A DNA stretch of 64,000 nucleotides from Sunxiuqinia sp965372405 (GCA_965372405.1 CBDVCE010000015.1:1-64000); one strand, 5' to 3'. Counted from the first letter of the stretch, positions 18,120 to 27,358 are shown. Notes: generated by a model from the sequence alone, not told the origin. Translations and numbers: made by a program.

Positions 18120-20483
18120 ATGATGTTTAAAGTAAAAACTTTTTTAATAACGATTTGTATGTTCTGCCTTGTGTTCTCAAGTCAGGCACAGCTTTCATTT
18201 AAAACAAACAATCTATCAATTCAACTAACCGAAAGAGGAGAGTTTGATAGTTTGTATGGCAAGAGTAGTGCGAAAGAATATTCACCAGAATCTGCAGAGA
18301 GTTTCTTATTCCAATTAAAAATAGAAGGTGAAGTTATTGCACCTTTAAATTCTGAATATAAAAAAGGTACGATTAGTTTTAATTTTCCTAATGATATTCA
18401 GGCAAAAGTTGCAGTTAAAGAAGCTAGTAATTACCTGGCTTTCCGTTTAAAGAAGATCAGCAATTCTGATAAAATTGATGCTGTAATTTGGGGTCCTGTA
18501 GCTACAGTAATTTCTGATACAATTGGTGAATTTATTGGGGTTGTTCGGGATGCTGATTATGCAATTGGTATTCAAGCCTTAAATGCAAAAACAACAGGTG
18601 GTGTTCTTGAAAATCCAGAAGGTACGGTTTACCAGAGAGGGACAACTGCTATTGCACAAGACTACGGTTCCAGCTTACAAGCTTTTTGTATGAACAGAAG
18701 CAAAGAGCGAAAAGTAAATGTTCGTGCATATCATACGTTTGCCGATGCTCCTGTTGGAGTAAATCCTGATGCTAGCATGATTGGTTGTGGAATTGCTCTG
18801 TTTGGTGCTAAACCTTCAATGGCAGTTGATGTTATTGGCGAAATCGAACTTGGTGAAGGATTACCTCATCCAATGATCGATGGCGAATGGATTAAAAAAT
18901 CGGATCAAACAGGTCGGGCATATATGATTGCCGGATTTACTGAAAGTAATGTGGATACTTTAATTGATTATGCAGAACGTATGGGAATGTTGTCATTATA
19001 TCATGAACATCCATTTAAAAACTGGGGGCATTTTGATTTGATTGATGAGCAATTTCCTAATGGTTTAGATGGCATGAAGAAATGTGTGGAGAAGGCTGAA
19101 AAAAAAGGAATAAGATTAGGGGTTCATACGCTTACCACCTTTATGACTACTAACGATCCTTATATTACTCCAGTTCCACATCCAAATTTAGCAATAGCAG
19201 GCGGAAGCTTTTTATCAAAAAATATTGATGAAAATTCATTAGATATAATCGTTGATGATCCAAAATATTTCAGTCATAAAAGTTCTCTTCAGAGTATCAG
19301 AATTGGAGATGAAATTATCAGGTATCAAAAAGTAACAGAAGAAGCACCGTATAAATTGATCGGTTGCATTAGAGGTGCTTTTGGTACGATTAAAGCGTCA
19401 CATCAAAAAGGGAATGTGGTTAATAAGCTTCAGGATCATGCTTATAAAGTTTTCTTCCCGGATTGGACATTGCAAAAGGAGATTATTGCTAATATGGCAG
19501 AATTCTTCAATAAAACTGGAGTTTCCCATATGGATTTCGATGGTCATGAAGGAGCCTATTCAACTGGAGAGGGCGACTTTTCGATGGATTATTTTGCAGA
19601 AGAATTTCAAAATCAAATCGGTCATACCGTAGTGAATGGTTCTAGTCGTTCGAATCATTATTACTGGCATGTAAATCATTACTTAAACTGGGGCGAACCA
19701 TGGTATGGTGGTTTCAGGGAGAGCCAGTCAGATGTTCGATTTAAAACACAGCCATTGCTGGAACGTAACTATATGCCTAACATGTTGGGCTGGTTTTTGT
19801 TAACTCCAACAACTACTGTTGAGGACATTGACTGGATGATGGCTCGTGCTGCAGGTTATAATGCCGGTTATGCATTTGTAGCTAGGATAGAGGTACTTAA
19901 GAGTAATCCAAATACGGACGAGGTTGTTAAACAAGTTCGTGATTGGGAAGATGCTAAACGAGCTGGAGTATTTAATAAAGAACAACGAGAACGTTTAAAG
20001 AATCCAGATAACGAATTTCATTTAGAACGATTAAGTGAAAAAGAATGGGAATTACAGTCGTTCTCTAAATTTAGTTTTGAGCATGAAAACCTACTTGTTC
20101 AACCAGGACAACCAACATATACTGAATGGAATTTTGAAAATAAAGGAAAAGAGCAAGCATTTATAATTAAATTTCTTGCAAAAGGTGATGAAGGAATATT
20201 AATAAATCCAGTTCTCGAACTTGATAACTTTTATGAAATCAAATTTCCGGTAACATTAAAACCTGGTTACTCAATGGTGTATGATGGAACTGGCAAAATT
20301 CGTATCTATAATAAAAAAGGAAGATTTGTAGAAGAGGTAGAATTCAAAAGTGAGATTCCTGCAATTTCTAAAGGAAATCATTCATTTACGTTTGATGGTA
20401 GTTTTGAAGATGCTGAAGGAATGCGTGTAATGGGTACAATTAAACTTAAAGGTGATTCGGAGAAAGTAAAATCTATTAACTAA
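18120..20483 (+). CDS. Secreted TIM-barrel-like protein, candidate glycosidase
   Basis: A 787-residue secreted protein (signal peptide through SSQA-Q, residue 23). Residues 25-230 look like a beta-sandwich. The middle resembles a barrel: MLSLYHEHPFKNWGHFDL, KKGIRLGVHTLTTFMT, VSHMDFDGHEGAYSTG and GHTVVNGSSRSNHYYWHVNHYLNWGEPW. An IGDEIIRYQKV..CIRGAFGT insert resembles a small beta domain. The C-terminus is beta-rich. D and E residues in HMDFDGHEG are the best catalytic candidates. I do not recognise a CAZy family. Placement between a sulfatase and a GH2 argues for a role in the same glycan's breakdown. Confidence 0.7.
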   Translation: MMFKVKTFLITICMFCLVFSSQAQLSFKTNNLSIQLTERGEFDSLYGKSSAKEYSPESAESFLFQLKIEGEVIAPLNSEYKKGTISFNFPNDIQAKVAVKEASNYLAFRLKKISNSDKIDAVIWGPVATVISDTIGEFIGVVRDADYAIGIQALNAKTTGGVLENPEGTVYQRGTTAIAQDYGSSLQAFCMNRSKERKVNVRAYHTFADAPVGVNPDASMIGCGIALFGAKPSMAVDVIGEIELGEGLPHPMIDGEWIKKSDQTGRAYMIAGFTESNVDTLIDYAERMGMLSLYHEHPFKNWGHFDLIDEQFPNGLDGMKKCVEKAEKKGIRLGVHTLTTFMTTNDPYITPVPHPNLAIAGGSFLSKNIDENSLDIIVDDPKYFSHKSSLQSIRIGDEIIRYQKVTEEAPYKLIGCIRGAFGTIKASHQKGNVVNKLQDHAYKVFFPDWTLQKEIIANMAEFFNKTGVSHMDFDGHEGAYSTGEGDFSMDYFAEEFQNQIGHTVVNGSSRSNHYYWHVNHYLNWGEPWYGGFRESQSDVRFKTQPLLERNYMPNMLGWFLLTPTTTVEDIDWMMARAAGYNAGYAFVARIEVLKSNPNTDEVVKQVRDWEDAKRAGVFNKEQRERLKNPDNEFHLERLSEKEWELQSFSKFSFEHENLLVQPGQPTYTEWNFENKGKEQAFIIKFLAKGDEGILINPVLELDNFYEIKFPVTLKPGYSMVYDGTGKIRIYNKKGRFVEEVEFKSEIPAISKGNHSFTFDGSFEDAEGMRVMGTIKLKGDSEKVKSIN

Positions 20484-20495
20484 ACCAGGCAAATA

Positions 20496-22988
20496 ATGAA
20501 ACAGTTATTGACGCTTATTTTTCTATTACAGATTGTTCTCAATGGTCTTGCGATAAATTCGGAACGAGTAATAATTGATTATAATTATAATTGGAGTTTT
20601 AAACTTCTGGCAGAAGCTGAAGTTGATAATGGATTTGAGAAATCAGAATTTGATGATTCCCGTTGGAGAAATTTAGATTTACCTCATGATTGGGGGGTCG
20701 AAAAGGGATTTGACAATGCACTGAATAATAATACTGGCTTACTACCGTGGAAAGGAATTGCCTGGTATCGAAATACTTTCAAATTGTCAGGAGAAGATGA
20801 TGGTAAGCAGATTTTTATTGAGTTTGATGGAGCAATGGCTAATGCAGAAGTGTTTTGCAATGGGCAACTAGTTGGGAAATGGCCTTATGGCTACACCAGT
20901 TTTTCAATGAACTTAACTCCATATTTGAAGTATGGAGCAGACAATTCTTTAGCAGTGAAATTAAATACCAAAGAGTGGGATTCAAGATGGTATCCGGGAG
21001 CTGGTTTGTACCGTGGAGTTCGACTTGTTAAAACCAATAAAATCCATATTCCATACAACGGAATTTTTATTACAACTCCTGAAATCTCAGAAGAAGTTGG
21101 GCGGATAAGTTTACAAGCTGATGTGCAGAATAGCTCCAATAAGTTTGAGAAATTTTCAATTGATGTTGAAGTTTTTCAGCTGATGTCAGAAGGTAAATTG
21201 GAAAAGGTTGATTCTGTTTTCAATACTGTTGAGTTGGAAATTCCTTCGGGGAAAAACCATACTGTAAGATTGGATGGCATTGTTAAGAATCCCAACAAAT
21301 GGAGTCTTGAAGAAACTAATCGTTATTTGGCTAAAGTTAAGTTAAAACAAAATGGAAAAACTATTGATACATATGAAGAATCTTTTGGTTTCAGAACTAT
21401 CGATTTTACAGCTCGTGATGGATTTTATTTGAATGGCAAAAGAGTTGAACTTAAGGGAGTTTGTAATCACCATGACCTGGGCCCTTTAGGTGGCGCATTT
21501 TATGTTGAGGCTGCAAAGCGTCAATTAGTTTTGTTGAAAGAAATGGGGTGTAATTCAATTCGTACCAGTCATAATCCGCCAGCACCAGAATTGTTGGATT
21601 TATGTGATGAGATGGGTTTTTTAGTACAGGTTGAGGCTTTTGATTGCTGGAGAAAAGGGAAGCGTGAAAAAGATTACAACGTGAGTTACGATGCATGGCA
21701 TGTTATGGATTTAGAATCGATGGTTAAGCGTGATCGAAACCATCCTTCTGTGGTTATGTGGTCAACAGGCAACGAAATGCCAGATCAGTGGAATAATTAC
21801 CTTTCTGTAAACATGTATAACATCGTAAAAGCTCTTGATCCAACAAGGCCGATTACGATGGGATGTAATTGGGGAGGCGCTGGAACCTCGGGCTTTCAGA
21901 AAGGTTGCGATGTATTTGGGATTAATTATAACCTTTGGGCCTATCAACAGTATTTTGATCATACAGATAACGAATTTCGTGGGGTTCTTGCCAGCGAAAC
22001 CAGCAGTTGCCTGAGTACTCGCGGCGAGTATTTCTTTCCTGTAAATGAAGGTGGTGCAAATAAAAACCTTCCTGGTCCGGGGATTTACCATATGAGTTCT
22101 TACGATGTGAATTTCCCTGGTTGGGGCTGTACTCCGGATAGACAGTTTGAAATTCTAAAAAAATTCCCTGCTATGTATGGTGAATTTGTTTGGACTGGTT
22201 TCGATTATCTGGGTGAGCCTACTCCTTATAATAACGATATTACCAATCTTCTAAATTTTCAGAACGAAAAGCAAAAAGCAGAAATGCAAAAGCGATTGGA
22301 TGAGCTAGGGAAGATTGAGGTTCCTTCAAGAAGTAGCTATTTTGGTATTATGGACTTGTGCGGATTTAAGAAAGATCGCTTCTATAATTATCAGGCACAT
22401 TGGCGTCCCGATTTTCCAATGGCACATATTCTTCCACACTGGAACTGGAAAGGGCGAGAAGGTGAAGTTACTCCAGTATATGTTTATACTTCTGGCGATG
22501 AAGCTGAATTGTTCTTAAACGGGAAATCACTTGGTAGAAAGAAAAAAGGTGAATTTGAATACCGATTGAAATGGAACGATGTAAAATACAAAGCCGGAAC
22601 ATTAAAAGTAATCGCCTACAAAGATGGTGCAAAATGGGCTGAAGAAGAGATACAAACTACAACTAAGGCAAGTCAGATTGAATTGTCTGCAGAAACTTTT
22701 CCAGTAGATAATAAAAGTGATCTTGTTTTTGTAACTGTTGATTTGAATGATAAGAAGGGGTGCTTTGTCTCTACAGCCAATAATGAATTATCTTTTCAGG
22801 TTGAAGGAGCAACAATTATTGCAACCGGAAATGGTGATCCAACGGATCACACACCGTTTATTAGTAATCATCGCAAAGCCTTTAATGGTAAATGCCTGAT
22901 TATACTGAAGAAAAAAGACCAATCTTCACCTGTGAAACTTAAGGTGAAAAGTAAAGGAATGAAAGAGGCAACGGTAGTTGTGAAATAA
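20496..22988 (+). CDS. GH2 beta-galactosidase-type enzyme
   Basis: An 830-residue secreted GH2 protein. It has a jelly-roll (DLPHDWGVEKGF, GIAWYRNTF), an immunoglobulin-like domain and a TIM barrel. The acid/base is E427 in STGNEMPDQW. The nucleophile is probably E501 in LASETSS, because the later GEFVWTGFDYLGEPTPY block matches the GGFVWDW region that follows the nucleophile in LacZ. Other hallmarks are GVCNHHDLGPLGGAF and IRTSHNPPAPE. C-terminal DUF4982-like and Big domains follow (VYTSGDEAELFLNGKSLGRK). Substrate may be a beta-galactoside or beta-glucuronide. It starts 13 bp after the previous gene and ends the operon at a terminator. Confidence 0.94.
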   Translation: MKQLLTLIFLLQIVLNGLAINSERVIIDYNYNWSFKLLAEAEVDNGFEKSEFDDSRWRNLDLPHDWGVEKGFDNALNNNTGLLPWKGIAWYRNTFKLSGEDDGKQIFIEFDGAMANAEVFCNGQLVGKWPYGYTSFSMNLTPYLKYGADNSLAVKLNTKEWDSRWYPGAGLYRGVRLVKTNKIHIPYNGIFITTPEISEEVGRISLQADVQNSSNKFEKFSIDVEVFQLMSEGKLEKVDSVFNTVELEIPSGKNHTVRLDGIVKNPNKWSLEETNRYLAKVKLKQNGKTIDTYEESFGFRTIDFTARDGFYLNGKRVELKGVCNHHDLGPLGGAFYVEAAKRQLVLLKEMGCNSIRTSHNPPAPELLDLCDEMGFLVQVEAFDCWRKGKREKDYNVSYDAWHVMDLESMVKRDRNHPSVVMWSTGNEMPDQWNNYLSVNMYNIVKALDPTRPITMGCNWGGAGTSGFQKGCDVFGINYNLWAYQQYFDHTDNEFRGVLASETSSCLSTRGEYFFPVNEGGANKNLPGPGIYHMSSYDVNFPGWGCTPDRQFEILKKFPAMYGEFVWTGFDYLGEPTPYNNDITNLLNFQNEKQKAEMQKRLDELGKIEVPSRSSYFGIMDLCGFKKDRFYNYQAHWRPDFPMAHILPHWNWKGREGEVTPVYVYTSGDEAELFLNGKSLGRKKKGEFEYRLKWNDVKYKAGTLKVIAYKDGAKWAEEEIQTTTKASQIELSAETFPVDNKSDLVFVTVDLNDKKGCFVSTANNELSFQVEGATIIATGNGDPTDHTPFISNHRKAFNGKCLIILKKKDQSSPVKLKVKSKGMKEATVVVK

Positions 22989-23001
22989 TAACCTAGTCAG
23001 A

Positions 23002-23037
23002 AAATGGGGATGTCGATTTTGACATTCCCATTTGTTT
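23002..23037 (+). terminator. Terminator of GH2 operon
   Basis: AAATGGGGATGTC pairs with GACATTCCCATTT around GATTTT (one G-T wobble), followed by GTTTT. It lies just after the GH2 stop and before the convergent minus-strand gene. Confidence 0.75.
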
Positions 23038-23058
23038 TATACGTTTCAGTTCTTCCAG

Positions 23059-23337
23059 TTAACAGCATTTCTTTTTAGCACCAGCACCACTTCCTCCAAA
23101 GAAGAACATAGCCCCAAGCAAAAATCCAAAATTATACCAACCACCTGTGTTAGGGAAAGCATAAATTTCATAATCAGTAAACAGACTGATTATAAAACTG
23201 AATAGAATAATAAAACCATGAAATAATCCAGAGAAAAAGTCCGGAGGATCAATTGCAATTCCTGCTGATTGTGTAGCGCAGGCCGTGAGAAAGAACATGA
23301 AAATGATTCCTAAAAGAAGTTTAATGTTGTGTCTCAT
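23059..23337 (-). CDS. Small membrane lipoprotein ending in KKKCC
   Basis: A 92-residue predicted lipoprotein (lipobox LTAC, Cys19) with two further hydrophobic segments (about 37-52 and 70-80), a Gly-rich stretch and a C-terminal KKKCC. No family is recognised. It lies 289 bp downstream of the phosphotriesterase-like gene on the same strand, so membership in the bufferin-like operon is possible but not shown. The terminal cysteine pair could bind metal; that is speculation prompted by the neighbouring metal-binding RiPP operon. Confidence 0.6.
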   Translation of the reverse strand: MRHNIKLLLGIIFMFFLTACATQSAGIAIDPPDFFSGLFHGFIILFSFIISLFTDYEIYAFPNTGGWYNFGFLLGAMFFFGGSGAGAKKKCC

Positions 23338-23625
23338 TTTTATTGATTTTATAAAGTTAATAACCTGAGTGCGATTAATAATATTTGCACAGCTTCAGAT
23401 AATTTTTTCATATACAATCTAAATTTTTGATTGACTATCGGGATAATCTGAGAAAATTTTGGGAAGGATATGGGGAAATTATTGAAGTCCGAAGTGGAAA
23501 ATCCATAAGCACCCAATCTTTGGCTTAAAAAATCTTCAAAATAACCCGTTATTACTTCATATTTTATTAAACCAAATCTTAAGCACTTATGAATTTCTGT
23601 GTACATATTATTAATCGAACTCAGG

Positions 23626-24621
23626 TTAATTCAAACGTTTTTTCACCGTAAAAGCTTTCGCCGGGTTTTCAATAAGCAACTGTTCAATGTCCTTGTCGGT
23701 AAAACCTTTTTCTTTTAAATTAGGAATTAGAGTTTTAAAAATAGGCGTATAAGCTTTAAATTCCTGATCAGGTTTGCTTGGATCAAACCATCCTGCATCA
23801 TGAGAAATAAGAATTTTATTCAATACATTTTGCTCTTTTAAATATAACAATACTTTTCCTTTCAATGCTTCTTTATCCCATCCATAATTATCCAATGAAA
23901 CCCAACAGCCCATTTGAGCGGCTTCAACTAGTTTTGACCAGTCTTTTTCATTGTTTGCATGTGTCCAGATAAAAGCTTCGGGTGATACCCCTTCTTCTTT
24001 TAGAATCTCTAATTGCTGAAAGGCTCCAATCGCAGGGCCTGTGTGTGACATGATTGTTAAACCAGTTGCTTTGTGTGTAATAGCAGCTGCCCGCGCAAGA
24101 GTGGCATGAAATTCTGAAAGAGGTTTTCTGTCCACTGCGATTTTTATGAATCCGGGTTTAATTCCGGTTCCTTCAATTCCTTGTTCAAATTCAGCAATCC
24201 AAAAACGAGCAATATCGTTCGCTTGCATTTTCAATACATGAGAAGGAATGAATTTATTATTGAAAGCTCCATAGAATCCAGTATTAATAAGAATATTTAA
24301 ACCTGTTTTTTCAGAAAGACGTTTTAAAAGTTTTACATCTCTACCTAAATAGCTTGGAGTACATTCCACAAACGATTTTACACCATACTTTTTGATTTCA
24401 TTCAGGTAGGGCAGAATTTGATGAAAAGCAGAATCTTTATGGTAGCGATCAGAACTCACTTCTTCAGCTCCAATAAAATCAACCAAAACATGTTCGTGCT
24501 CCAAAGTAATCCCTAGTTCTTCTGCTTCAATTTCACCTGTTACAGTTATAATTTTGTTTTGAAATTGCGATTGGCAAGAAATCAGTAAAATAAAAAATGG
24601 GAGGAAAATCAGTTTATACAT
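23626..24621 (-). CDS. Phosphotriesterase-family lipoprotein
   Basis: An amidohydrolase-superfamily protein of 331 residues. I start it at ATG 24621 (MYKLIFLPFFILLISC, a clean lipobox); a start at 24639 would add six charged residues. It has the binuclear metal motif TLEHEHVLVDF (HxH), SFVECTPSYLGRD, FIKIAVDRKPLS in place of the usual carboxylated-lysine segment, TIMSHTGPAIGA, WTHANNEKD and LISHDAGWFDP (the final Asp ligand). The family includes lactonases and phosphotriesterases; the substrate here is unknown. It is the last gene of the minus-strand run starting at the bufferin-like precursor, about 50 bp after doxX. Confidence 0.88.
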   Translation of the reverse strand: MYKLIFLPFFILLISCQSQFQNKIITVTGEIEAEELGITLEHEHVLVDFIGAEEVSSDRYHKDSAFHQILPYLNEIKKYGVKSFVECTPSYLGRDVKLLKRLSEKTGLNILINTGFYGAFNNKFIPSHVLKMQANDIARFWIAEFEQGIEGTGIKPGFIKIAVDRKPLSEFHATLARAAAITHKATGLTIMSHTGPAIGAFQQLEILKEEGVSPEAFIWTHANNEKDWSKLVEAAQMGCWVSLDNYGWDKEALKGKVLLYLKEQNVLNKILISHDAGWFDPSKPDQEFKAYTPIFKTLIPNLKEKGFTDKDIEQLLIENPAKAFTVKKRLN

Positions 24622-24675
24622 TACTTCTTTTTCTCCCAAAGTTAAAGAGTTATAAGATCTTGTCAGGCGTATTTG

Positions 24676-25113
24676 TTATTTTTTCTTGATTAAATAATCG
24701 ATACTATATTTTCCGGCACCAAATGCCATAAGAACAAAAAGCATAAGAAAATAATAAAATGGAATCTCAAATCCATTATCACCGGCAGCAAATCCATTTC
24801 CAATATGAACAGTAAAAATTGCAACGAGCATCACCATCATTAAAGGTATAGAAATTAGTCTCGTTCCTAAACCAACAGTTAGTAAAACGACACCTGCCAG
24901 CTCTGTGGTGGTTGCCAAATAGGCATTGAGTAAAGGAAGTGGGAAGTTCATGCTGGCAAACCAATCTCCAATTGCACTAACATTTTCAATCTTATTCATG
25001 ACTGGTTCATAAAAACCATAGGCTAAAACTAACCTTAAAAGGAGTAAGGCAAGGTCTTCAAGTTTTTGAACTTTTTCTGTGAATAAATTATAAATTGCTT
25101 TCATCATTGTCAA
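24676..25113 (-). CDS. DoxX-family membrane protein
   Basis: A 145-residue protein with four transmembrane segments. It has LLLLRLVLAYGFYEPVMNKI, the LARL/LRLxxG-type start of DoxX, and TTELAGVVLLTVGLGTRLISIPLM. DoxX proteins are common partners of DUF692/DUF2063 pairs in bufferin operons, where a role in quinone-linked redox chemistry or export has been considered but not settled. It starts about 62 bp after the DUF2063 gene. ATGs at 25113 and 25104 are both possible starts. Confidence 0.9.
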   Translation of the reverse strand: MTMMKAIYNLFTEKVQKLEDLALLLLRLVLAYGFYEPVMNKIENVSAIGDWFASMNFPLPLLNAYLATTTELAGVVLLTVGLGTRLISIPLMMVMLVAIFTVHIGNGFAAGDNGFEIPFYYFLMLFVLMAFGAGKYSIDYLIKKK

Positions 25114-25175
25114 TATTTAGTTCATACCTATTATATTCTCTTCCAAAAGAGGCACATGTTTTTTCTATATATTTT

Positions 25176-25931
25176 CTAATTTTTGAAACCGGCAATAAAG
25201 CCTTTTTCTTTTAAGCTTTTTAGGAACTCAATTATTTTGAAACGGAGAAGGTTTTCATCATTCACTCCAAAAAAGTAGATGATGTCCACGATGATATCTT
25301 CAAGTGTTTTTTCAGCTTCAATAATCTTTTCAATTAGAAAAGTGAATAGAACTGAAAGGGTTATGAACTGGACTTTTCCGGTATCTTTTTCCCTGAATAG
25401 TAATAGGAAATAGTCTCCTTTTTGATCTTCTAAAATCTTGTTTGGATTATTAAGATGAACCGGATAGCTTAATCGAACTAACTTGTGTTCAGGATTCAGA
25501 ATTATTTGATCTTTAAACCAGTCACCAATAATTATATGATTCGGATAGGAAATATCTTCCATCATGTAAATTTCAACTTCGAGCCATTCGAAATACAGGA
25601 GGTCATTTAAAAATGGAACTTTATATCTTTCTGCAAAGTCTTGTTCCACTGCAAATTCATAAAACTCAAACGGTAATTTCCAAACCTGTGGAGTTTGACA
25701 AGCATGTTCGCTAAAGAACTGATAAGTCATTTCTTCCCATACACTTTTATCAAAAAAACTGAATGCAATTGGGTAAGCTGATTCTAAGGAATCTTTAACC
25801 ACATTATAGACTAACCTACGATAATGGGGTAGGCGACCTTCAGTAGTACCCGGAATCTCAACCATTATTCCGTCTCTGCAATACTGCGCTAACTTACTTT
25901 GATGTTGATATGTTTCAGTCTTTAATAACAT
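25176..25931 (-). CDS. DUF2063 protein, bufferin maturation partner (BufC-like)
   Basis: A 251-residue protein related to the DUF2063 partners (MbnC/BufC type) of MNIO enzymes. The N-terminus is typical: QSKLAQYCRDGIMVEIPGTTEGRLPHYRRLVYNVVKDSLESAYPIA. FFSEHACQTPQVWKLPFEFYEFA and FLNDLLYFEWLEVEIYM follow. In methanobactin and bufferin systems this partner recruits the precursor and aids the iron enzyme. The start codon lies 17 bp inside the end of the DUF692 gene (shared 25915-25931), so translation is coupled. The C-terminus is predicted to be a degenerate wHTH-like alpha/beta domain, which is inference. Confidence 0.88.
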   Translation of the reverse strand: MLLKTETYQHQSKLAQYCRDGIMVEIPGTTEGRLPHYRRLVYNVVKDSLESAYPIAFSFFDKSVWEEMTYQFFSEHACQTPQVWKLPFEFYEFAVEQDFAERYKVPFLNDLLYFEWLEVEIYMMEDISYPNHIIIGDWFKDQIILNPEHKLVRLSYPVHLNNPNKILEDQKGDYFLLLFREKDTGKVQFITLSVLFTFLIEKIIEAEKTLEDIIVDIIYFFGVNDENLLRFKIIEFLKSLKEKGFIAGFKN

Positions 25932-26754
25932 GAGCTTTTTCCCATTTCGTGTTACAAATTGCCTTGAGCCTGTTCATCTCATTTTGCAAATCATCCAGTT
26001 CCGGAATGTTGAAATCACGTTCCAATAAAACCGGAACCGGATTCATGCGTTCAAGTGTCCATTCAAACAGTTCATAAACCGGATCAATAATATCTTCGCC
26101 ATGCGTATCAATAATCAGGTCATCACTTATTTGGTAATGACCAGCCATATGAATGTACGCTACTTTGTCAAGAGGCATCTGGCTTAAAAAATCTTTCGCA
26201 TCGTAATTATGATTGTGTGCATTTACGTATACATTATTTACGTCGAGTAATAGCTTGCAATCAGCCTCAGAAACAATAGCATTAATAAATTCAGGTTCAC
26301 TCATCTCAGCTGCTACAGGAGTATAATAGGATACGTTTTCAATGGCTATTTTCCGTTCTAAAACATCCTGAACCTCCCTGATTCTCTGAGCGATATGTTT
26401 TACTGCATCTTCAGTAAAAGGAATGGGAAGCAGATCATATAAGTGAGCGTTATCACATTTCGAATAGCTCAGGTGCTCAGAATAAATCTTTACATCGTAA
26501 TTTTTAAGAAATTGCTTAACATCTTTCAAAAAGGCTTGATCAATTTCTTCAGGACTACCAATGGATAGTGATAATCCATGACAGGTTATTGGATATTTTT
26601 CGGCAACCTGGTTTAAAACTTTTTTCCAATAACCACCAATTCCCATCCAGTTTTCTGGGGCAAGTTCAACAAAACTTGGGTGGATGAGTTTTTCATCTAA
26701 AAACTCTTCACCAAAATCTTTACGAAAGCCAATTCCAACCTGTCCGTTCATCAT
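25915..26754 (-). CDS. DUF692 multinuclear non-heme iron enzyme (BufB/MbnB-like)
   Basis: A 279-residue TIM-barrel MNIO enzyme. The iron-ligand motifs are visible in order: CHGLSLSIG, YSEHLSYS (E and H), IENVSYY, LLLDVNNVYVNAHNH, AYIHMAGHY, DTHGEDIIDPVYELF and LLERDFNIPEL. Members of this family oxidise cysteine side chains in precursor peptides to oxazolone/thioamide or 5-thiooxazole groups, and EGKCG cysteines are established substrates. The gene sits directly downstream of a precursor with five EGKCG motifs, so it very probably modifies it. A hairpin (26778-26802) separates them, which would lower enzyme relative to precursor. Confidence 0.94.
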   Translation of the reverse strand: MMNGQVGIGFRKDFGEEFLDEKLIHPSFVELAPENWMGIGGYWKKVLNQVAEKYPITCHGLSLSIGSPEEIDQAFLKDVKQFLKNYDVKIYSEHLSYSKCDNAHLYDLLPIPFTEDAVKHIAQRIREVQDVLERKIAIENVSYYTPVAAEMSEPEFINAIVSEADCKLLLDVNNVYVNAHNHNYDAKDFLSQMPLDKVAYIHMAGHYQISDDLIIDTHGEDIIDPVYELFEWTLERMNPVPVLLERDFNIPELDDLQNEMNRLKAICNTKWEKAHVIKD

Positions 26755-26777
26755 GTTAAATTTGAGTTGAAAAGAAT

Positions 26778-26802
26778 GGGCGAGGGAACTCTGTCCCTGC
26801 CC
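26778..26802 (-). terminator. Attenuating hairpin between precursor and modification genes
   Basis: On the minus strand GGGC and GGGA pair with TCCC and GCCC around a six-base loop, followed by ATTCTTTT. It lies in the 63-bp gap after the precursor stop. A weak U-tract after a stable stem suggests partial termination, a common way to make more precursor peptide than enzyme. Confidence 0.6.
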
Positions 26803-26817
26803 GAAATGGATTAAGAA

Positions 26818-27312
26818 TTAATTACCACATTTTCCTTCACCACATTTAGCTTCTTTTGATTTACTTTCTGTTTTAGCTTCAGCTTTTTTATCATCACCAC
26901 ATTTTCCTTCGCCACACTTGGCCTCTTTGGATTTGCTTTCTACTTTAGCATCTGCTTTTTCACCATCACCGCATTTTCCTTCGCCACATTTGGCGTCTTT
27001 TGATTTACTGTCAGCTTTGGCTTCAGTAGCTTTCGCATCTGTTTTCTTCGCATCTTTTTTCTCATCGCCACACTTGCCTTCACCGCATTTTCCTTCACCA
27101 CACTTCAATTCAAAATTGTTATCTGGTGATGTTGCTTGAAAAGTATTGCCTAAAATCTCGCTTCTCACTTCAGAGCCAGATCCAAGTGCATCGTAGTCAT
27201 ATAAACTAGAGGTGGTTGCTGCGGTTAATGATGATACTCCGAAAAATGCACCTGCAACTAATGTTCCTGTAAGCAAACTTTTGCCTATGTTTCTTTTGTC
27301 TTTTCTTTCCAT
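26818..27312 (-). CDS. Bufferin-like RiPP precursor with multiple EGKCG cores
   Basis: A 164-residue protein. The N-terminus (MERKDKRNIGKSLLTGTLVAGAFFGVSSLTAA) is a Sec-type signal or anchor. Residues 70-164 carry nine cysteines (71, 76, 81, 109, 114, 133, 138, 157, 162) in KCGEGKCG blocks, giving five EGKCG pentapeptides. Linkers rich in K, D, E, A and S separate the blocks; the last three blocks repeat every 24 residues. EGKCG cysteines of related precursors are converted by DUF692/DUF2063 to copper-binding 5-thiooxazoles. The product is therefore expected to be a periplasmic metal-binding (probably copper) peptide. It is the first gene behind the ECF-type promoter. All cysteines lie outside the signal peptide. 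Confidence 0.9.
   Translation of the reverse strand: MERKDKRNIGKSLLTGTLVAGAFFGVSSLTAATTSSLYDYDALGSGSEVRSEILGNTFQATSPDNNFELKCGEGKCGEGKCGDEKKDAKKTDAKATEAKADSKSKDAKCGEGKCGDGEKADAKVESKSKEAKCGEGKCGDDKKAEAKTESKSKEAKCGEGKCGN
26821..27006 (-). repeat. 72-bp in-frame tandem repeat in the precursor gene
   Basis: Residues 103-126, 127-150 and 151-164 form two full and one partial 24-residue unit (KSK(D/E)AKCGEGKCG plus a K/A/E linker), corresponding to a 72-bp DNA repeat. Such a repeat can expand or shrink by slippage or recombination and would change the number of core motifs between strains. Confidence 0.85.
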
Positions 27313-27358
27313 GGTCGTAATTTTAAAATTTGAATTAATTTAGACTGAATACAAATAA

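Noticed and set aside
23349..23606. 85-residue minus-strand ORF between the lipoprotein and phosphotriesterase-like genes
   Set aside because: No recognisable family, an odd composition and no ribosome-binding site. It could be a real small protein but nothing in the sequence supports it.
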